Shown in pieces: positions 47,117-57,107 of a stretch of 64,000 bases of DNA. The stretch lies in NCBI RefSeq assembly GCF_022967985.1, contig NZ_JALJVC010000004.1, forward strand, positions 90,570 to 154,569. The letters run 5' to 3'. The DNA is from Acinetobacter lwoffii. Its GTDB lineage: Bacteria; Pseudomonadota; Gammaproteobacteria; Pseudomonadales; Moraxellaceae. The position numbers were made by a program, and so were the translations under genes. The notes under the pieces were generated by a model. That model saw nothing but the letters and a program-made list of their open reading frames with translations, was not told the origin of the DNA and did no database searches. Numbering within the stretch: the stretch's first letter is position 1; each line of letters begins with the position of its first letter.

Positions 47117-47143
47117 AAGCTCCTTGAAAGGGGGCTTTTTTTA
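47117..47143 (+). terminator. pgsA terminator
   Basis: AAGCTCCTT-gaa-AGGGGGCTT with mismatches, followed by TTTTTT. Confidence 0.75.
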
Positions 47144-47668
47144 TGCGCTTAAATTATCAAGCCAATCGGCAAATTGCAGGCAAAAAAATACCCAGCCTTT
47201 GGGGGAAGAACTGGGATGAAATCGGGGTATTTGTTGCTTATTATTATAGTTATTCAAAGATATCTCATCTTCTTAGGGATCATTATAGAGAGACAGTTTT
47301 TTTTAATCATGTGGCTTCTTGTAGCAGAATGTTGTGTTTTGTGATTACTCTGTATATTGCTTTTACAATCTATTATTTTGATACAAATCTGAATGTTTTT
47401 CAGCAGGATAGTGGCTGACTAGATAAACGAAATAGAATAAGTAAAAATCTGTTTTTGTGCTCTAAGTGTGAGTTAGTAAGATTTGCTAGAATTAGTCAAA
47501 AAATCCTCTGAGATAGGGGATAGATTTATGCCTACGCGGACTTCATTCTTGTTTTGTGTAAAAAAGAAAGGCAGGGCTTTAATGTGAAAAGTTCCTGCAT
47601 TGGGAGCTCTTCACATTCAAAACTACCCGCTTCGCTGGTCTTGAGTAATGTTTAGAACAACACATAAA

Positions 47669-47697
47669 AAAGAATCCCCAAAGTTGGAGATTCTTTT
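47669..47697. terminator. Terminator-like hairpin before the yggX 3' end
   Basis: AAGAATCCCCAA and TTGGAGATTCTT form an imperfect stem between A- and T-runs. It may end the argH-yggX transcript or one from the gene-free region. Confidence 0.7.
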
Positions 47698-47735
47698 AGA
47701 TTAAAGCCTACGCGCGCTTTCAGCGCTTGTCTTGC

Positions 47736-47766
47736 GTAATTTTTAAAGCAACGCTTTAAAAATTAC
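47736..47766. repeat. Perfect 14-bp inverted repeat over the yggX stop codon
   Basis: GTAATTTTTAAAGC (47736-47749), loop AAC, and its exact complement (47753-47766). The right arm contains the stop codon of the Fe(II)-trafficking gene. There is no T-tract beyond it, so it looks more like a transcript-end stabiliser than a standard terminator. Confidence 0.75.
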
Positions 47767-48032
47767 TCAGGCTTCAGCCCTTCGGCTTTTTCCAGAGATG
47801 CATCATTGTTAAAGAACTTTTCACGCTGTTCTTCAAGAAACTTTTTCGCATCTGCTTCAAACACATTCAAACGCTTTTCATTAATCAGCGTAGTTTGGTG
47901 TTTTAGCCATTCCTGCCAAGCCTGTTTAGACACGGTGTCAAACAGTTCCTGACCCTTTGGTCCCGGGAATGGAGCAAAGTCTAAACCTTCCATTTCTTGT
48001 TGATACTTACGGCAAAATACTTGTCGAGACAT
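47763..48032 (-). CDS. yggX: Probable Fe(2+)-trafficking protein YggX
   Basis: An 89-residue cytosolic protein that protects Fe-S clusters and influences iron handling under oxidative stress in enterobacteria. [21 protein letters not shown] then PGPKGQ is the family hallmark, with a conserved Cys at residue 7. It follows argH by 11 bases on the same strand, so they are one operon. Confidence 0.96.
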   Translation of the reverse strand: MSRQVFCRKYQQEMEGLDFAPFPGPKGQELFDTVSKQAWQEWLKHQTTLINEKRLNVFEADAKKFLEEQREKFFNNDASLEKAEGLKPE

Positions 48033-48043
48033 ATCGGTCTTCC

Positions 48044-49474
48044 TTAAGCGTAAAGATTTTCTAGGCGAGTGTAAGCACGTGCAATCGCAGCTTCCACCTG
48101 AGCAGGTGCAGTACCACCAATGTGATTACGGGCATTCACCGAAGCTTCAAGGGTTAAGGCTTTTTCAAATACGTCTGCCTGAATCAGGTCAGAGAACTGT
48201 TGCAGTTGTTCGAGTGTCAATTCAGACAGGTCTTTAGATTCTTGTACACCGAGTGCAACCGCTTTACCTACAATCTCGTGCGCATCACGGAATGCCACGC
48301 CGTTTTTCACCAAGTAATCTGCCAGGTCAGTCGCAGTTGAGAAACCACGCAGCGCTGCTTCGCGCATTTCAGCAATGTTTGGAACCAGTGCAGGAATCAT
48401 GTCGGCAAATGCCATCAATGAACCACGAACTGTATCGATCGCATCGAACAATGGCTCTTTATCTTCCTGATTGTCTTTGTTATAGGCTAGAGGCTGGCCT
48501 TTCATTAAAGTCAGCAGACTCATCAAATCGCCATAGACACGGCCGGTTTTACCACGTACCAGTTCAGGTACATCCGGGTTTTTCTTCTGCGGCATGATGG
48601 AAGAACCAGTACAGAAACGATCCGGAATATTCACAAATTTGAATTGCGCAGACGTCCATAGAATCAGTTCTTCAGACATACGTGATAAATGCATCATGAT
48701 TAAAGATGCAGCGGCATTAAATTCAATTGCGAAATCACGATCCGATACTGCATCTAAAGAGTTTTCAGCAACTGCTTCAAAACCTAACAGTTCAGCGGTA
48801 TAGGCGCGTTCAATCGGGTAAGTCGTTCCCGCAAGTGCAGCAGAACCGAGTGGCATACGGTTGACACGCTTACGGCAATCAATCAGACGCTCTGAATCAC
48901 GTACCAACATTTCAAACCAGGCCATTAAATGGTGACCAAAAGTCACTGGCTGAGCGGTTTGCAAGTGGGTGAAGCCTGGCATGATGGTGTCGGTGTTTTT
49001 AGCTGCCAGACTTAAAATCCCTTTTTGTAATTTTTTCAGTAATTCCAGGATGCCATCGATTTCATCGCGCACATAAAGACGGATATCTGTCGCCACCTGG
49101 TCATTACGGCTACGGCCGGTATGCAGTTTTTTGCCGGTAATGCCGATACGCTGAGTCAGGCGTGACTCAATGTTCATGTGTACATCTTCTAAATCAATGC
49201 GCCATTCGAAGTTGCCTGCTTCAATATCAGCTTGAATCGCTGTCAGACCTTCAATAATGTCATCGCGTTCTTGCGTGGTCAGTACGCCCACTTTTGCCAG
49301 CATGGTTGCATGGGCAATCGAGCCTGCAATATCTTGTTTATAAAAACGTTGGTCAAATTGAACAGATGCTGTAAATTCAGCAACAAAAGCATCAGTCGCT
49401 TCAGAGAAACGACCGCCCCACATACCCGAAGTCTGGGCGTGTGATGGATTAGAGGAATTAGAAGATGTGGTCAT
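48044..49474 (-). CDS. argH: Argininosuccinate lyase
   Basis: Last step of arginine synthesis, splitting argininosuccinate to arginine and fumarate. 476 residues of the fumarase/aspartase superfamily. The signature [12 protein letters not shown] lies near residue 293, with the catalytic Ser in the SS pair; [12 protein letters not shown] near 119 and the His in [11 protein letters not shown] near 170 are also conserved. Its ATG overlaps by ten bases the best start of the divergent histidine kinase gene, so the promoters must lie inside each other's coding regions. Confidence 0.97.
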   Translation of the reverse strand: MTTSSNSSNPSHAQTSGMWGGRFSEATDAFVAEFTASVQFDQRFYKQDIAGSIAHATMLAKVGVLTTQERDDIIEGLTAIQADIEAGNFEWRIDLEDVHMNIESRLTQRIGITGKKLHTGRSRNDQVATDIRLYVRDEIDGILELLKKLQKGILSLAAKNTDTIMPGFTHLQTAQPVTFGHHLMAWFEMLVRDSERLIDCRKRVNRMPLGSAALAGTTYPIERAYTAELLGFEAVAENSLDAVSDRDFAIEFNAAASLIMMHLSRMSEELILWTSAQFKFVNIPDRFCTGSSIMPQKKNPDVPELVRGKTGRVYGDLMSLLTLMKGQPLAYNKDNQEDKEPLFDAIDTVRGSLMAFADMIPALVPNIAEMREAALRGFSTATDLADYLVKNGVAFRDAHEIVGKAVALGVQESKDLSELTLEQLQQFSDLIQADVFEKALTLEASVNARNHIGGTAPAQVEAAIARAYTRLENLYA

Positions 49475-50619
49475 GTCGGCTCAATCAGATTAAAAGCAGT
49501 AGAACGAAAAAGAGTATAACAAATTCAAAGCCCATTGCCGAAGTCACATCTGCTCAATCTTTTACATCGATAAACGAACAGACGCAAAATTCCTATTTTT
49601 TTAGCCAGATCGGCAATCTACGCTATTTGCTGGAACTGTTTGCTGGCGGCAATATTCTGGCCATGATTCTGGCGCTTGCAGAAGCGCAATCCTGGCAGGC
49701 TTTGAATGGAATGCACCTGCTGCAATATATCCTGTATATCAACTGGGTACTGTTATGTTTTGCAGCACTGGTCGAGCTGTTCCATCAAGCCTTTCAACGT
49801 ATGGGAATCAAACTGGCTTTGATTTCTGGATTTCTGCTGTTACAGGCAATTGTACTGCTCACTACGGTGAACCTGAATATCTTGATATATTTTGGACAGA
49901 ATTTTAATTTTCAGGATTTAAACCTGGCGATTGCGCTGGATCGGGTCGGACTCCATTTAAGTCTGGGAATTTTGCTGGGAACTTTCTGTTTTCGCTATCT
50001 TTATTTGCGTGAGCAATGGGAGCAGCAGCAGCATAGTGAGTTGAATGCTAGGATTCAGGCCATGCAGGCACGGATTCAGCCGCATTTTTTGTTTAACAGC
50101 ATGAACAGTGTGATCAGCCTGATCAGTATCAATCCGGATAAAGCCGAGCACATGCTGCTGAATTTGTCACGGTTATTTCGTGCCAGTTTTCAGGAATTAA
50201 AACTGGTCAGCCTGCAGGAGGAAATTGATCTGTGCCAGCGCTATCTGGAGATTGAGCAGATCCGTCTAGGTGAGCGTTTGCAGGTCGAATGGAAGTTAGA
50301 AAACAAAGACTTATACTCACAAGTTCAAATTCCATTATTAACTTTACAACCCTTGCTAGAAAATAGTATTTTCCATGGAGTTGAAAAAATTCTTACAAAG
50401 AGTACCATAAGCATATTGGTTGAAATATTGCAAAATCAAATTAATATCATCATAACCAACCCTTATGCACAGGATAATAAAACTTTAAAAAAGGGGCATG
50501 GTATTGCAATAGAAAATGTCAGACAACGTCTGCAAGCTTATTATGGACCCAGTGTGACTTTTCAAACCTTTGCCGGCGAAGGGATGTTTACGACGGTAGT
50601 GCGATATCAATATAAATAA
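49465..50619 (+). CDS. AlgZ/FimS-type (LytS family) sensor histidine kinase
   Basis: A 384-residue membrane sensor of the unorthodox LytS/AlgZ class. Four hydrophobic helices lie between about 50 and 180. [21 protein letters not shown] near 203 is the His-kinase core, and a weakly conserved ATPase end has [11 protein letters not shown] and [14 protein letters not shown]. It pairs with the LytTR regulator 69 bases downstream, in the same order as algZ-algR in Pseudomonas. No better in-frame start follows the ATG at 49465, but its overlap with argH makes this start uncertain. Confidence 0.85.
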   Translation: MWSCRLNQIKSSRTKKSITNSKPIAEVTSAQSFTSINEQTQNSYFFSQIGNLRYLLELFAGGNILAMILALAEAQSWQALNGMHLLQYILYINWVLLCFAALVELFHQAFQRMGIKLALISGFLLLQAIVLLTTVNLNILIYFGQNFNFQDLNLAIALDRVGLHLSLGILLGTFCFRYLYLREQWEQQQHSELNARIQAMQARIQPHFLFNSMNSVISLISINPDKAEHMLLNLSRLFRASFQELKLVSLQEEIDLCQRYLEIEQIRLGERLQVEWKLENKDLYSQVQIPLLTLQPLLENSIFHGVEKILTKSTISILVEILQNQINIIITNPYAQDNKTLKKGHGIAIENVRQRLQAYYGPSVTFQTFAGEGMFTTVVRYQYK

Positions 50620-50688
50620 AAATAAATCAAAGAAATCGCAGTTAGCTTTATCATTCATCTGATGATGTTAACTGGGTAAGGAGGAGAA

Positions 50689-51429
50689 ATGGACATCCTG
50701 ATTTGTGATGATGAGCCTTTGGCCGTCGAGCGTTTATCACGTTTGGTCTCTCAACTGGGGCATGATGTGGTGGCGACAGCAAGCCATGGCCGTCAAGCGA
50801 TTGATCTGGCTCACCAATACGAACCCGATGTCATCCTATTAGATATTCAAATGCCTGAAATGAACGGACTGGCTTGTGCGCAACATTTGCGTCAACTGGA
50901 TCCAATGCCGGCCATTGTCTTTTGTACGGCCTATGACCAACATGCGCTGGATGCATTTAAATCAAATGCCGAAGGCTACTTACTTAAACCGGTGATGCAA
51001 CAGGAATTGGCACAGGTTTTAGAGCACTTAACTAAACTTACCCAAGCTCAAATGAGCCAACTAAAACAAAAAGAAAATATGGAAGAAATCAATATCAGCC
51101 GCCAGCAGATTGCGGCAAAGACCTATCGTGGTGTCGAATTGGTGCCAGTTGAAAATATCTATTATTTTCTGGCGGATCAGAAATATGTCACTGTGCGTCA
51201 TAAAAACGGCAGTGTATTGATTGATGAAACCTTAAAGGAGTTAGAGCAGGAGTTTGGGAACCAGTTTATCCGGATTCATCGTAATGCCTTGATCTCGGTG
51301 CATTATCTGGATGGTCTGGAAGTGGTGAGTTCTGGTCAGTATCAGGTACGTTGTCGTGAGCTGGACGATCGTTTGGCGGTTAGTCGGCGACATTTACCGT
51401 TTTTACGAGATCGGATTCAAAAGCTTTAG
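50689..51429 (+). CDS. LytTR-family response regulator, AlgR-like
   Basis: 246 residues: a receiver domain with the phospho-acceptor D54 (DVILLDIQMPEMNG) and the acidic pair DDE at 7-9, then a LytTR DNA-binding domain from about 145 (IAAKTYRGVELVPVENIYYF and FIRIHRNALISVHYLD). In Pseudomonas the matching regulator controls type IV pili and alginate. GGAGGAG lies six bases before the ATG. It sits directly upstream of hemC, as algR does. Confidence 0.92.
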   Translation: MDILICDDEPLAVERLSRLVSQLGHDVVATASHGRQAIDLAHQYEPDVILLDIQMPEMNGLACAQHLRQLDPMPAIVFCTAYDQHALDAFKSNAEGYLLKPVMQQELAQVLEHLTKLTQAQMSQLKQKENMEEINISRQQIAAKTYRGVELVPVENIYYFLADQKYVTVRHKNGSVLIDETLKELEQEFGNQFIRIHRNALISVHYLDGLEVVSSGQYQVRCRELDDRLAVSRRHLPFLRDRIQKL

Positions 51430-51537
51430 CAGAGGATGAATGAGAGCATTCAGTTGAAACTTGTATAAATTCACTTGCATTTTCAAGTGAGCAGGTTAAG
51501 TTTAGACTATTGTTCTCATTTACTGTTATTGAAATTT

Positions 51538-52461
51538 ATGAAGACCCTAAAAATTGCAACTCGACAAAGTCCACTTGCGCTTTGGCAAGCGGAACATATC
51601 CGTGCGCGCCTACAAGATTTGCACGCTGGTTTGCAGGTCGAGTTAGTCACTTTTGTTACACAGGGCGATAAAATTCTAGATACACCACTGGCTAAAATTG
51701 GTGGAAAAGGACTGTTTGTAAAAGAATTAGAAGCCGCTTTACTGGATGGTCGTGCGGATCTGGCCGTGCATTCCATGAAAGATGTCCCGATGGCCTTGCC
51801 CAAAGGTCTGAGTCTGGCAGTGATCTGTGAACGTGAAGATCCCTTAGATGCCTTTGTGTCGAATACCTACACTAGTTTTGAAGAATTACCACAAGGCGCC
51901 AAAGTCGGAACCTCAAGCTTGCGCCGTAAAACTCAGATTTTAAAACAGCGTCCAGATCTGGATATTATCGATTTACGCGGTAATGTCGGCACGCGCTTGT
52001 CCAAACTGGATGCAGGCCATTATGATGCGATTATTCTGGCCAGTGCCGGTTTAAAACGCTTGGGTCTGGCAGAACGTATTCGTCATACTCTGATTCCTGA
52101 AATCAGTCTACCGGCCGTGGGTCAAGGTGCGCTAGGTTTGGAATGCCGTACTCATGATCAGCCAGTGCTGGACTTGATTCAGCCACTCCTGCATGCAGAT
52201 ACAAATGCATGCGTACGTGCTGAACGTGCTTTTAATGCCTATTTAGAAGGCGGATGTCAGGTACCGATTGCCGGTTATGCCACGCTCAAAGAGGGTGTGA
52301 TTTCAATCGAAGGCCGTGTAGGCAGTGTCGATGGAACGGTTTTGCTCCGGGCACAGCACACTGGAAAAATGGCAGATGCAGAGCAATTGGGTGTGAAGCT
52401 GGCAAAAGACTTGCTTGATCAAGGTGCTGGCGAGTTGCTGAAAGCACTCTATTCACACTGA
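51538..52461 (+). CDS. hemC: Porphobilinogen deaminase (hydroxymethylbilane synthase)
   Basis: Joins four porphobilinogens into hydroxymethylbilane for haem synthesis. 307 residues beginning [20 protein letters not shown]. The dipyrromethane-cofactor Cys is in [10 protein letters not shown] near 243, and the catalytic Asp is in SMKDVPM near 84. ATG at 51538 fits the family start; the longer frame adds 21 unlike residues. Its TGA overlaps the hemD ATG (TGATG). Confidence 0.97.
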   Translation: MKTLKIATRQSPLALWQAEHIRARLQDLHAGLQVELVTFVTQGDKILDTPLAKIGGKGLFVKELEAALLDGRADLAVHSMKDVPMALPKGLSLAVICEREDPLDAFVSNTYTSFEELPQGAKVGTSSLRRKTQILKQRPDLDIIDLRGNVGTRLSKLDAGHYDAIILASAGLKRLGLAERIRHTLIPEISLPAVGQGALGLECRTHDQPVLDLIQPLLHADTNACVRAERAFNAYLEGGCQVPIAGYATLKEGVISIEGRVGSVDGTVLLRAQHTGKMADAEQLGVKLAKDLLDQGAGELLKALYSH

Positions 52462-53240
52462 TGTTATTGATTAATACCCGCCCCAGTGATCGTGCTGCAG
52501 GCTTGACTCAACAGTTACAGGCAGCACAGGTGTCTGTTCTGCAATTGCCCTTGCTCGAACTGCATGCCATGCCTTATTCCGATGAGCTGTCGAGTTTGTA
52601 TCAGCAGCTGGAGCAAGCACAGATTATTGTGGTGGTCAGTCCGACGGCCGCCCAGATTGGCATGCAATATTTACAACAGTCGGGAGTCGCGCTCTCGACT
52701 TTGGCACAGGTGCATTGGGTGGCAGTGGGTAAGGCTACTGAACAGGCACTAGCGAGCTATGGCATTCATAGTCATGTGCCTGAGGTCGAAACTTCGGAAG
52801 GCATGCTGCAATTGCCTGTGTTGAAGCAACTGGCTTCTGGCTCAGGTGTAGCCTTCTGGCGCGGAGAAGGCGGTCGTCAATTTATGATGGATCATTTACG
52901 TGCCAGCAATATTAAAGTTTTAAACTTTATTTTGTACCGGCGGCAATGTCCTGAAACGACGGCAACGATTTTGGCAGAGAATTTGGCGCTGCTTAAGACA
53001 CAGCAGCGTTTTGCAGTGCTGATCACCAGTGAGGCAAGCTGGTTAAACTGGCTGGCACTTATGCAGGATGATGCAGAGTTCATGCAGCACGTCTGTTATT
53101 TGGTTTTGGGGCCACGTTTGGCCACTATTCTTGGGGAATATCAACAGCAGCATCAGGCAAGTTTTCAATTCGTAAAAATCGATGATTTAGACGCAAATAC
53201 GATCTTGCAGAAAATGGGGCTGATATTAGGGAACGCATGA
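52461..53240 (+). CDS. hemD: Uroporphyrinogen-III synthase
   Basis: Closes and inverts ring D of hydroxymethylbilane to give uroporphyrinogen III. The 259-residue two-lobed protein is weakly conserved. [19 protein letters not shown] at the start and WRGEGGRQFMMDHL near 133 support the call, with position after hemC decisive. Translation is coupled at both ends: TGATG with hemC, and ATGA with the next gene. Confidence 0.93.
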   Translation: MLLINTRPSDRAAGLTQQLQAAQVSVLQLPLLELHAMPYSDELSSLYQQLEQAQIIVVVSPTAAQIGMQYLQQSGVALSTLAQVHWVAVGKATEQALASYGIHSHVPEVETSEGMLQLPVLKQLASGSGVAFWRGEGGRQFMMDHLRASNIKVLNFILYRRQCPETTATILAENLALLKTQQRFAVLITSEASWLNWLALMQDDAEFMQHVCYLVLGPRLATILGEYQQQHQASFQFVKIDDLDANTILQKMGLILGNA

Positions 53241-54076
53241 AGAAACTATTCATTGTATTGTTCATCTTAAGTTTGTCATGGCTGGTCAAGCTCAGCTACG
53301 ACCTTCATGTTCTGAATACAGCACAGACTGAATTTAATCAAAGCATTAATCAGTTACAGCAGCAAAATGCCAATCTCAATGATCAGTTTGTGGCTTTAAA
53401 ACGCCAGATTTCTGCTCAGCAGGAAAGTGCTGGAGCTACTTCAGCGAAAGCGTCAGTAAATGAAGCGGCAACTGATGCACCGCAAAATGATATTGTCTTG
53501 GTGCAGCAACATCTGGATCTGATCGAATTTGCACTGCAACAGCAACAATACGCCACTGCGATTGAGAAATTAAATCAGTTATCCAATGAGCTGGATGATT
53601 ATATTTTAGCGCCTGCCTTGGTCAGTAGTTTGCAGCAAGTAATTGCAAAAGATCAGGACATGCTGAAAAAATTCGTGAACAGCCGATTAGTGCAGCAAAA
53701 TAAAGTAAAAGAAGTTTTGGTGCAGATGGATACTGAAATTGAAAAAGAAATTCAGACACCATATCGTCAGCGTCCAGAAACTCAACGCTCTTTCTGGCAG
53801 CGCTGGGTTCAGATTGAATCCGCAGATCAGCCAAGCATAGTCTTGATGCAACGGCATCTGGTACTGAAAGAGGCCCAATTGCGCTTGCTCATCGCACAAA
53901 ATACCTTGCAAAAAGACCAATCCGTCGCTTTTCAGCAAGCACTGAATGCCGTGATTGAAGTCTTGGAGCAATTGCCGGATGCACAGAGCCAAAAATGGAT
54001 TCAGCAATTGAATCAAATCAAGGCCACCCCGATTACTCCGATTCCATTATTAAACACACGCACCCTAGTGGGCTAA
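53237..54076 (+). CDS. hemX: HemX-like membrane protein
   Basis: 279 residues: a membrane anchor at about 3-20, a coiled coil from 30 to 60 (QLQQQNANLNDQFVALKRQI), and a helical periplasmic domain of the HemX type. It has no methyltransferase motifs although the family is often named as one. ATGA overlap with hemD makes it part of the hem operon. A role in stabilising or regulating haem synthesis is inferred from context. Confidence 0.85.
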   Translation: MKKLFIVLFILSLSWLVKLSYDLHVLNTAQTEFNQSINQLQQQNANLNDQFVALKRQISAQQESAGATSAKASVNEAATDAPQNDIVLVQQHLDLIEFALQQQQYATAIEKLNQLSNELDDYILAPALVSSLQQVIAKDQDMLKKFVNSRLVQQNKVKEVLVQMDTEIEKEIQTPYRQRPETQRSFWQRWVQIESADQPSIVLMQRHLVLKEAQLRLLIAQNTLQKDQSVAFQQALNAVIEVLEQLPDAQSQKWIQQLNQIKATPITPIPLLNTRTLVG

Positions 54077-54082
54077 TTGCTT

Positions 54083-55276
54083 ATGAAACAGATTCTGCTG
54101 GCCTATTTATTTGTCTGCTTACTTGGCATTGCGGTGCTGAGTATCCTGAGTTATGGACATGGGGCTGGCTATGTCTATCTGTATTGGCGCGAGTGGCAGT
54201 TACAAACCACCCTCTGGTTTTTGGCCGCATCCTTGGTCAGTGTAAGTTTTTTGATGCATTGCATCTGGTATGCGATCAAGCAGTATCGCAGCCGTGAACA
54301 GCGTAAAACTGAAACAGTCTTTAGTTTTTCCCGCTTGCACCCTTATGAACAATTGGCAGTCATCTGGTTATTAAACGCTGCTCAGGATCAGCGGGACTTT
54401 ATTCAGCAGTCTTTCACCAAGTCGGGTTTACTCAAGCATATTATTGATGCACGTTTATCTTGGGGACAACAGCAATATACCCATGCATTAACTGCTTTAA
54501 ACCAATCCAATCCCATGGCATTTGAATTGGCAGAATTACAACGGATTGAAATTTATTTATCACAACAGCAAGGTGAACAAGCACTTACCCATTTGGAGTT
54601 TTTAAATCAGCATGAATTATCACCTTGGTTAATGCAGGTTAAAACAGCCTATGAGCAGCGCCTTGTTGCATTATGGGGAGTATTTGCCATGCAGTTTCCC
54701 TGGTTATATTTACGTTCGACCCAATATGGGCATTTGGACCAAGAAGTAAAAAAAACATGGCTGGAACAATTATTATTGGCCTATGATCAAGCCACACAGG
54801 ACGATTTATTTTATTTACAGCAACGTTATTTAGATTTAAAACCTCGGATATTTGATCGTGACTATTCAGTCAAGTTATTATGGTTGAAATTATTATTTAG
54901 AATGCCAGAAATGAGTGCCGAACATGAAGTGCTCGCGATTCATTTAATGGAACAGCAATTTAATCAGGATGTCTTTTATTTGTGGTTCCAGCAACAGTTA
55001 TTGCGGAAAAATCCGGATTATGAGGCGATTGCACAACAGATTTCGCACTGGGAAGCCAAATATCCAGCATTGCCGATTTTAAGCTTTGCAAAATGGCATG
55101 TGTTGCAAGCCACAGGCTATACAGATCAAGCCCAGCAACTACTTGACTTGTATCCGGATGATATTCGTATGAGTTATTTAAGAATTAAAGCTGCCTTACA
55201 AGATCGGGAGGACTTGCTACAGCAGTTAAATGCAGTATTTGAATCGAATGTAAACTTTATAGAAATTAAGACTTGA
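54083..55276 (+). CDS. hemY: HemY-like membrane TPR protein
   Basis: 397 residues with two N-terminal membrane helices (about 4-23 and 43-64) and a long helical domain with TPR-like repeats (EQLAVIWLLNAAQDQRDFIQ, WGQQQYTHALTAL). It matches HemY of the hemCDXY cluster, not the protoporphyrinogen oxidase also called HemY. ATG at 54083 is used. It is the fourth gene of the hem block. Confidence 0.87.
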   Translation: MKQILLAYLFVCLLGIAVLSILSYGHGAGYVYLYWREWQLQTTLWFLAASLVSVSFLMHCIWYAIKQYRSREQRKTETVFSFSRLHPYEQLAVIWLLNAAQDQRDFIQQSFTKSGLLKHIIDARLSWGQQQYTHALTALNQSNPMAFELAELQRIEIYLSQQQGEQALTHLEFLNQHELSPWLMQVKTAYEQRLVALWGVFAMQFPWLYLRSTQYGHLDQEVKKTWLEQLLLAYDQATQDDLFYLQQRYLDLKPRIFDRDYSVKLLWLKLLFRMPEMSAEHEVLAIHLMEQQFNQDVFYLWFQQQLLRKNPDYEAIAQQISHWEAKYPALPILSFAKWHVLQATGYTDQAQQLLDLYPDDIRMSYLRIKAALQDREDLLQQLNAVFESNVNFIEIKT

Positions 55277-55284
55277 GAATAATA

Positions 55285-55713
55285 ATGTCAGAATTAAAAC
55301 AATATCCAGTTATTTATGAACAAACAGTCGCATGGGGTGATATGGATGCCTTTGGACATGTCAATAATGCCATGTATTACCGTTATGTCGAAAGTGCGCG
55401 TCTGGCTTATCTAGGGATATTAGATATACATAATGAACCGGTATTTACGGTAGTGTCTTCAAATCAGTGCCGTTATTTAAAACCTGTGGTTTTTCCTGAT
55501 CATTTAAAAGTGGCAGCACGTATTGAAGAAATTCGAAATAGTGCAGTTAGAATGCAATATCTATTATGGAGTGAAAAACAGCAAAGTATTGTGGCTACTT
55601 CAGAAGCAGTGATTGTCTGTGTCGATAAAAAGACCATGCAGAAAACAGAAATTCCGGAACATATTCGCGAAAAAATCAAAGCACTTGAATTAAGCGTTCA
55701 ACATGAAATTTAA
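55285..55713 (+). CDS. Hot-dog acyl-CoA thioesterase, 4HBT/YbgC-like
   Basis: A 142-residue single hot-dog enzyme. WGDMDAFGHVNNAMYYRYVES near residue 14 holds the catalytic Asp of the 4-hydroxybenzoyl-CoA thioesterase family. The substrate is unknown. It starts eight bases past the HemY stop and may be co-transcribed with the hem block. The alternative start 12 bases earlier would overlap the hemY stop. Confidence 0.9.
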   Translation: MSELKQYPVIYEQTVAWGDMDAFGHVNNAMYYRYVESARLAYLGILDIHNEPVFTVVSSNQCRYLKPVVFPDHLKVAARIEEIRNSAVRMQYLLWSEKQQSIVATSEAVIVCVDKKTMQKTEIPEHIREKIKALELSVQHEI

Positions 55714-55857
55714 AAATGAATGAATCATTTTGATTTGTAATTTTTTTTAAACTTTATTGTTATTGGTCTAAGGTTTTATATTGAATGTTTTATTTAATAT
55801 AAATATGATGGGGCTATTATTTAACAAAACGAATAATATTATTTTTCGGAGAGCATT

Positions 55858-56181
55858 ATGCCAGATATTACGCATTTATCAGTAGAAGAGTTAAAACGTT
55901 TACAAGCAGAAGCAGAATCACTGATTGCTTCAAAAAAAGATCAAGAGATTGAAGACGCTTATCAGCAAATCTTGGCAGTTGCCGAGAAAGTGGGTATGAC
56001 AGTTGAACAGTTACTTGAATTTGGTGCGTCTAAACGTAAAAAATCATCACGTAAGTCGGTTGAGCCGCGTTACCGTAGCAAAAGCAATCCGGACGATACC
56101 TGGACTGGCCGTGGTAAACAACCGCGCTGGTTAGTGGCAGAATTGGAAAAAGGCGCAAAGCTGGACGATTTTCTGATCTAG
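55858..56181 (+). CDS. H-NS family nucleoid protein
   Basis: A 107-residue DNA-binding protein. The N-terminal half is a coiled coil for dimerisation (SVEELKRLQAEAESLIASKKDQEIEDAYQQ region). The C-terminal domain has the TWTGRGKQPRWL motif, the H-NS/StpA AT-hook-like minor-groove binder. Such proteins silence AT-rich, often acquired DNA; the AT-rich HD/HSP90 gene in this window would be an obvious target (inference). CGGAGAG precedes the ATG. It is transcribed alone. Confidence 0.94.
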   Translation: MPDITHLSVEELKRLQAEAESLIASKKDQEIEDAYQQILAVAEKVGMTVEQLLEFGASKRKKSSRKSVEPRYRSKSNPDDTWTGRGKQPRWLVAELEKGAKLDDFLI

Positions 56182-56233
56182 GCCTCCATTTGATCTGGTC
56201 ATTAGGCTGTCATACAGACAGTCTAAGATGATT

Positions 56234-56261
56234 AAACCAAGCATACCTGCTTGGTTTTTTT
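56234..56261 (+). terminator. Terminator after the H-NS-like gene
   Basis: AAACCAAGCA-tacc-TGCTTGGTT and a T-run. Confidence 0.9.
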
Positions 56262-56363
56262 ATATCTATGAATTGGCGTTGGCAGAAAAGTGTGCATAAT
56301 GTGTGAGTATAAGGGAAAAATTATAAATGGGGATTTGGACTTGAGCGATTGGTCGTGGTGGGG

Positions 56364-57107
56364 ATGAGCAGTAAACCGAAAACTTTAAGATGGTTGATCC
56401 TTACTCTTGTTGTATTTTTTATTTTTGTCGTATTACAAGTGCCAGCGGCCTGGTTAATTTCAAAATTTTATAAAAATAACCAGACTTTGCATAATGTAAA
56501 CGGAAATATCTGGCAGGGAAGTGCGGACTGGAAAAAAGGCAATCTTCGGGGCAGTCTGAACTGGAAAGTACGGCCTCTGGATTTGCTGTTGCTGCGGGTT
56601 GGGGCACATGTGGATTTGCATAGCGGCAATACCCAGCTTTCCGGGATCATGGCTTATGGTCTGAATAAGTCTTTGATTGTCAAAAATCTTGAAGGGCAGA
56701 TCGTGCCTGAAACTCTAAAAAAACTTGCAGACTGGCAATGGCCGAGTACTGCGATTCAGTTTAAAGATCTGGATTTTAAATATAAAAAAGAACAGGGTTT
56801 CAGTCAGGTGGATGGGCAAATGCAATGGGCGGGTGGTGAGCTGATTTATACCTTTGCTCAGCGTCAGGAACGCATGAATGTACCCGCAATGACTGGAAAA
56901 CTCGCAGATGAAAGCGGACAGCTGTTAGTTGATGTTCGGGATAGTCGCGATCAACGCATGCTGAATATCAAGCTTGATCCGAGTCTGATGTTGGATATTC
57001 AGCTCACCCAGCGCTTTTTAATGAATGCGCCTTCTTATGAAGGTAAAGCCGGATTAGATACCTATGTGATTAGTACCCGCCAACCCTTAATGGGAGGCTT
57101 GAACTGA
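56364..57107 (+). CDS. gspN: Type II secretion system protein N
   Basis: A 247-residue inner-membrane protein of the T2SS with one N-terminal helix (about 9-30) and a periplasmic domain (NGNIWQGSADWKKGNLRGSL is typical of GspN). It accompanies GspC in linking inner and outer membrane parts. The ATG at 56364 follows GGTGGGG. Its TGA overlaps the gspC ATG, so the two are coupled. Confidence 0.9.
   Translation: MSSKPKTLRWLILTLVVFFIFVVLQVPAAWLISKFYKNNQTLHNVNGNIWQGSADWKKGNLRGSLNWKVRPLDLLLLRVGAHVDLHSGNTQLSGIMAYGLNKSLIVKNLEGQIVPETLKKLADWQWPSTAIQFKDLDFKYKKEQGFSQVDGQMQWAGGELIYTFAQRQERMNVPAMTGKLADESGQLLVDVRDSRDQRMLNIKLDPSLMLDIQLTQRFLMNAPSYEGKAGLDTYVISTRQPLMGGLN

Larger units (their letters stand above)
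47102..47762. other. Gene-free region with several hairpins
   Basis: About 660 bases. Besides the pgsA terminator (47117-47143) and the hairpin at 47669-47697, it holds a pair of competing stems. AAATACCC (47186-47193) can pair with 47225-47232, and CCCAG (47191-47195) with CTGGG (47211-47215). An imperfect stem AATGTGAA/TTCACATT spans 47581-47617. The one 91-codon frame (47143-47418) begins inside the pgsA terminator tail and is not convincing. Confidence 0.45.

Noticed and set aside
47143..47418. 91-codon plus-strand frame after pgsA
   Set aside because: It starts in the T-run of the pgsA terminator, and its residues look like chance translation.
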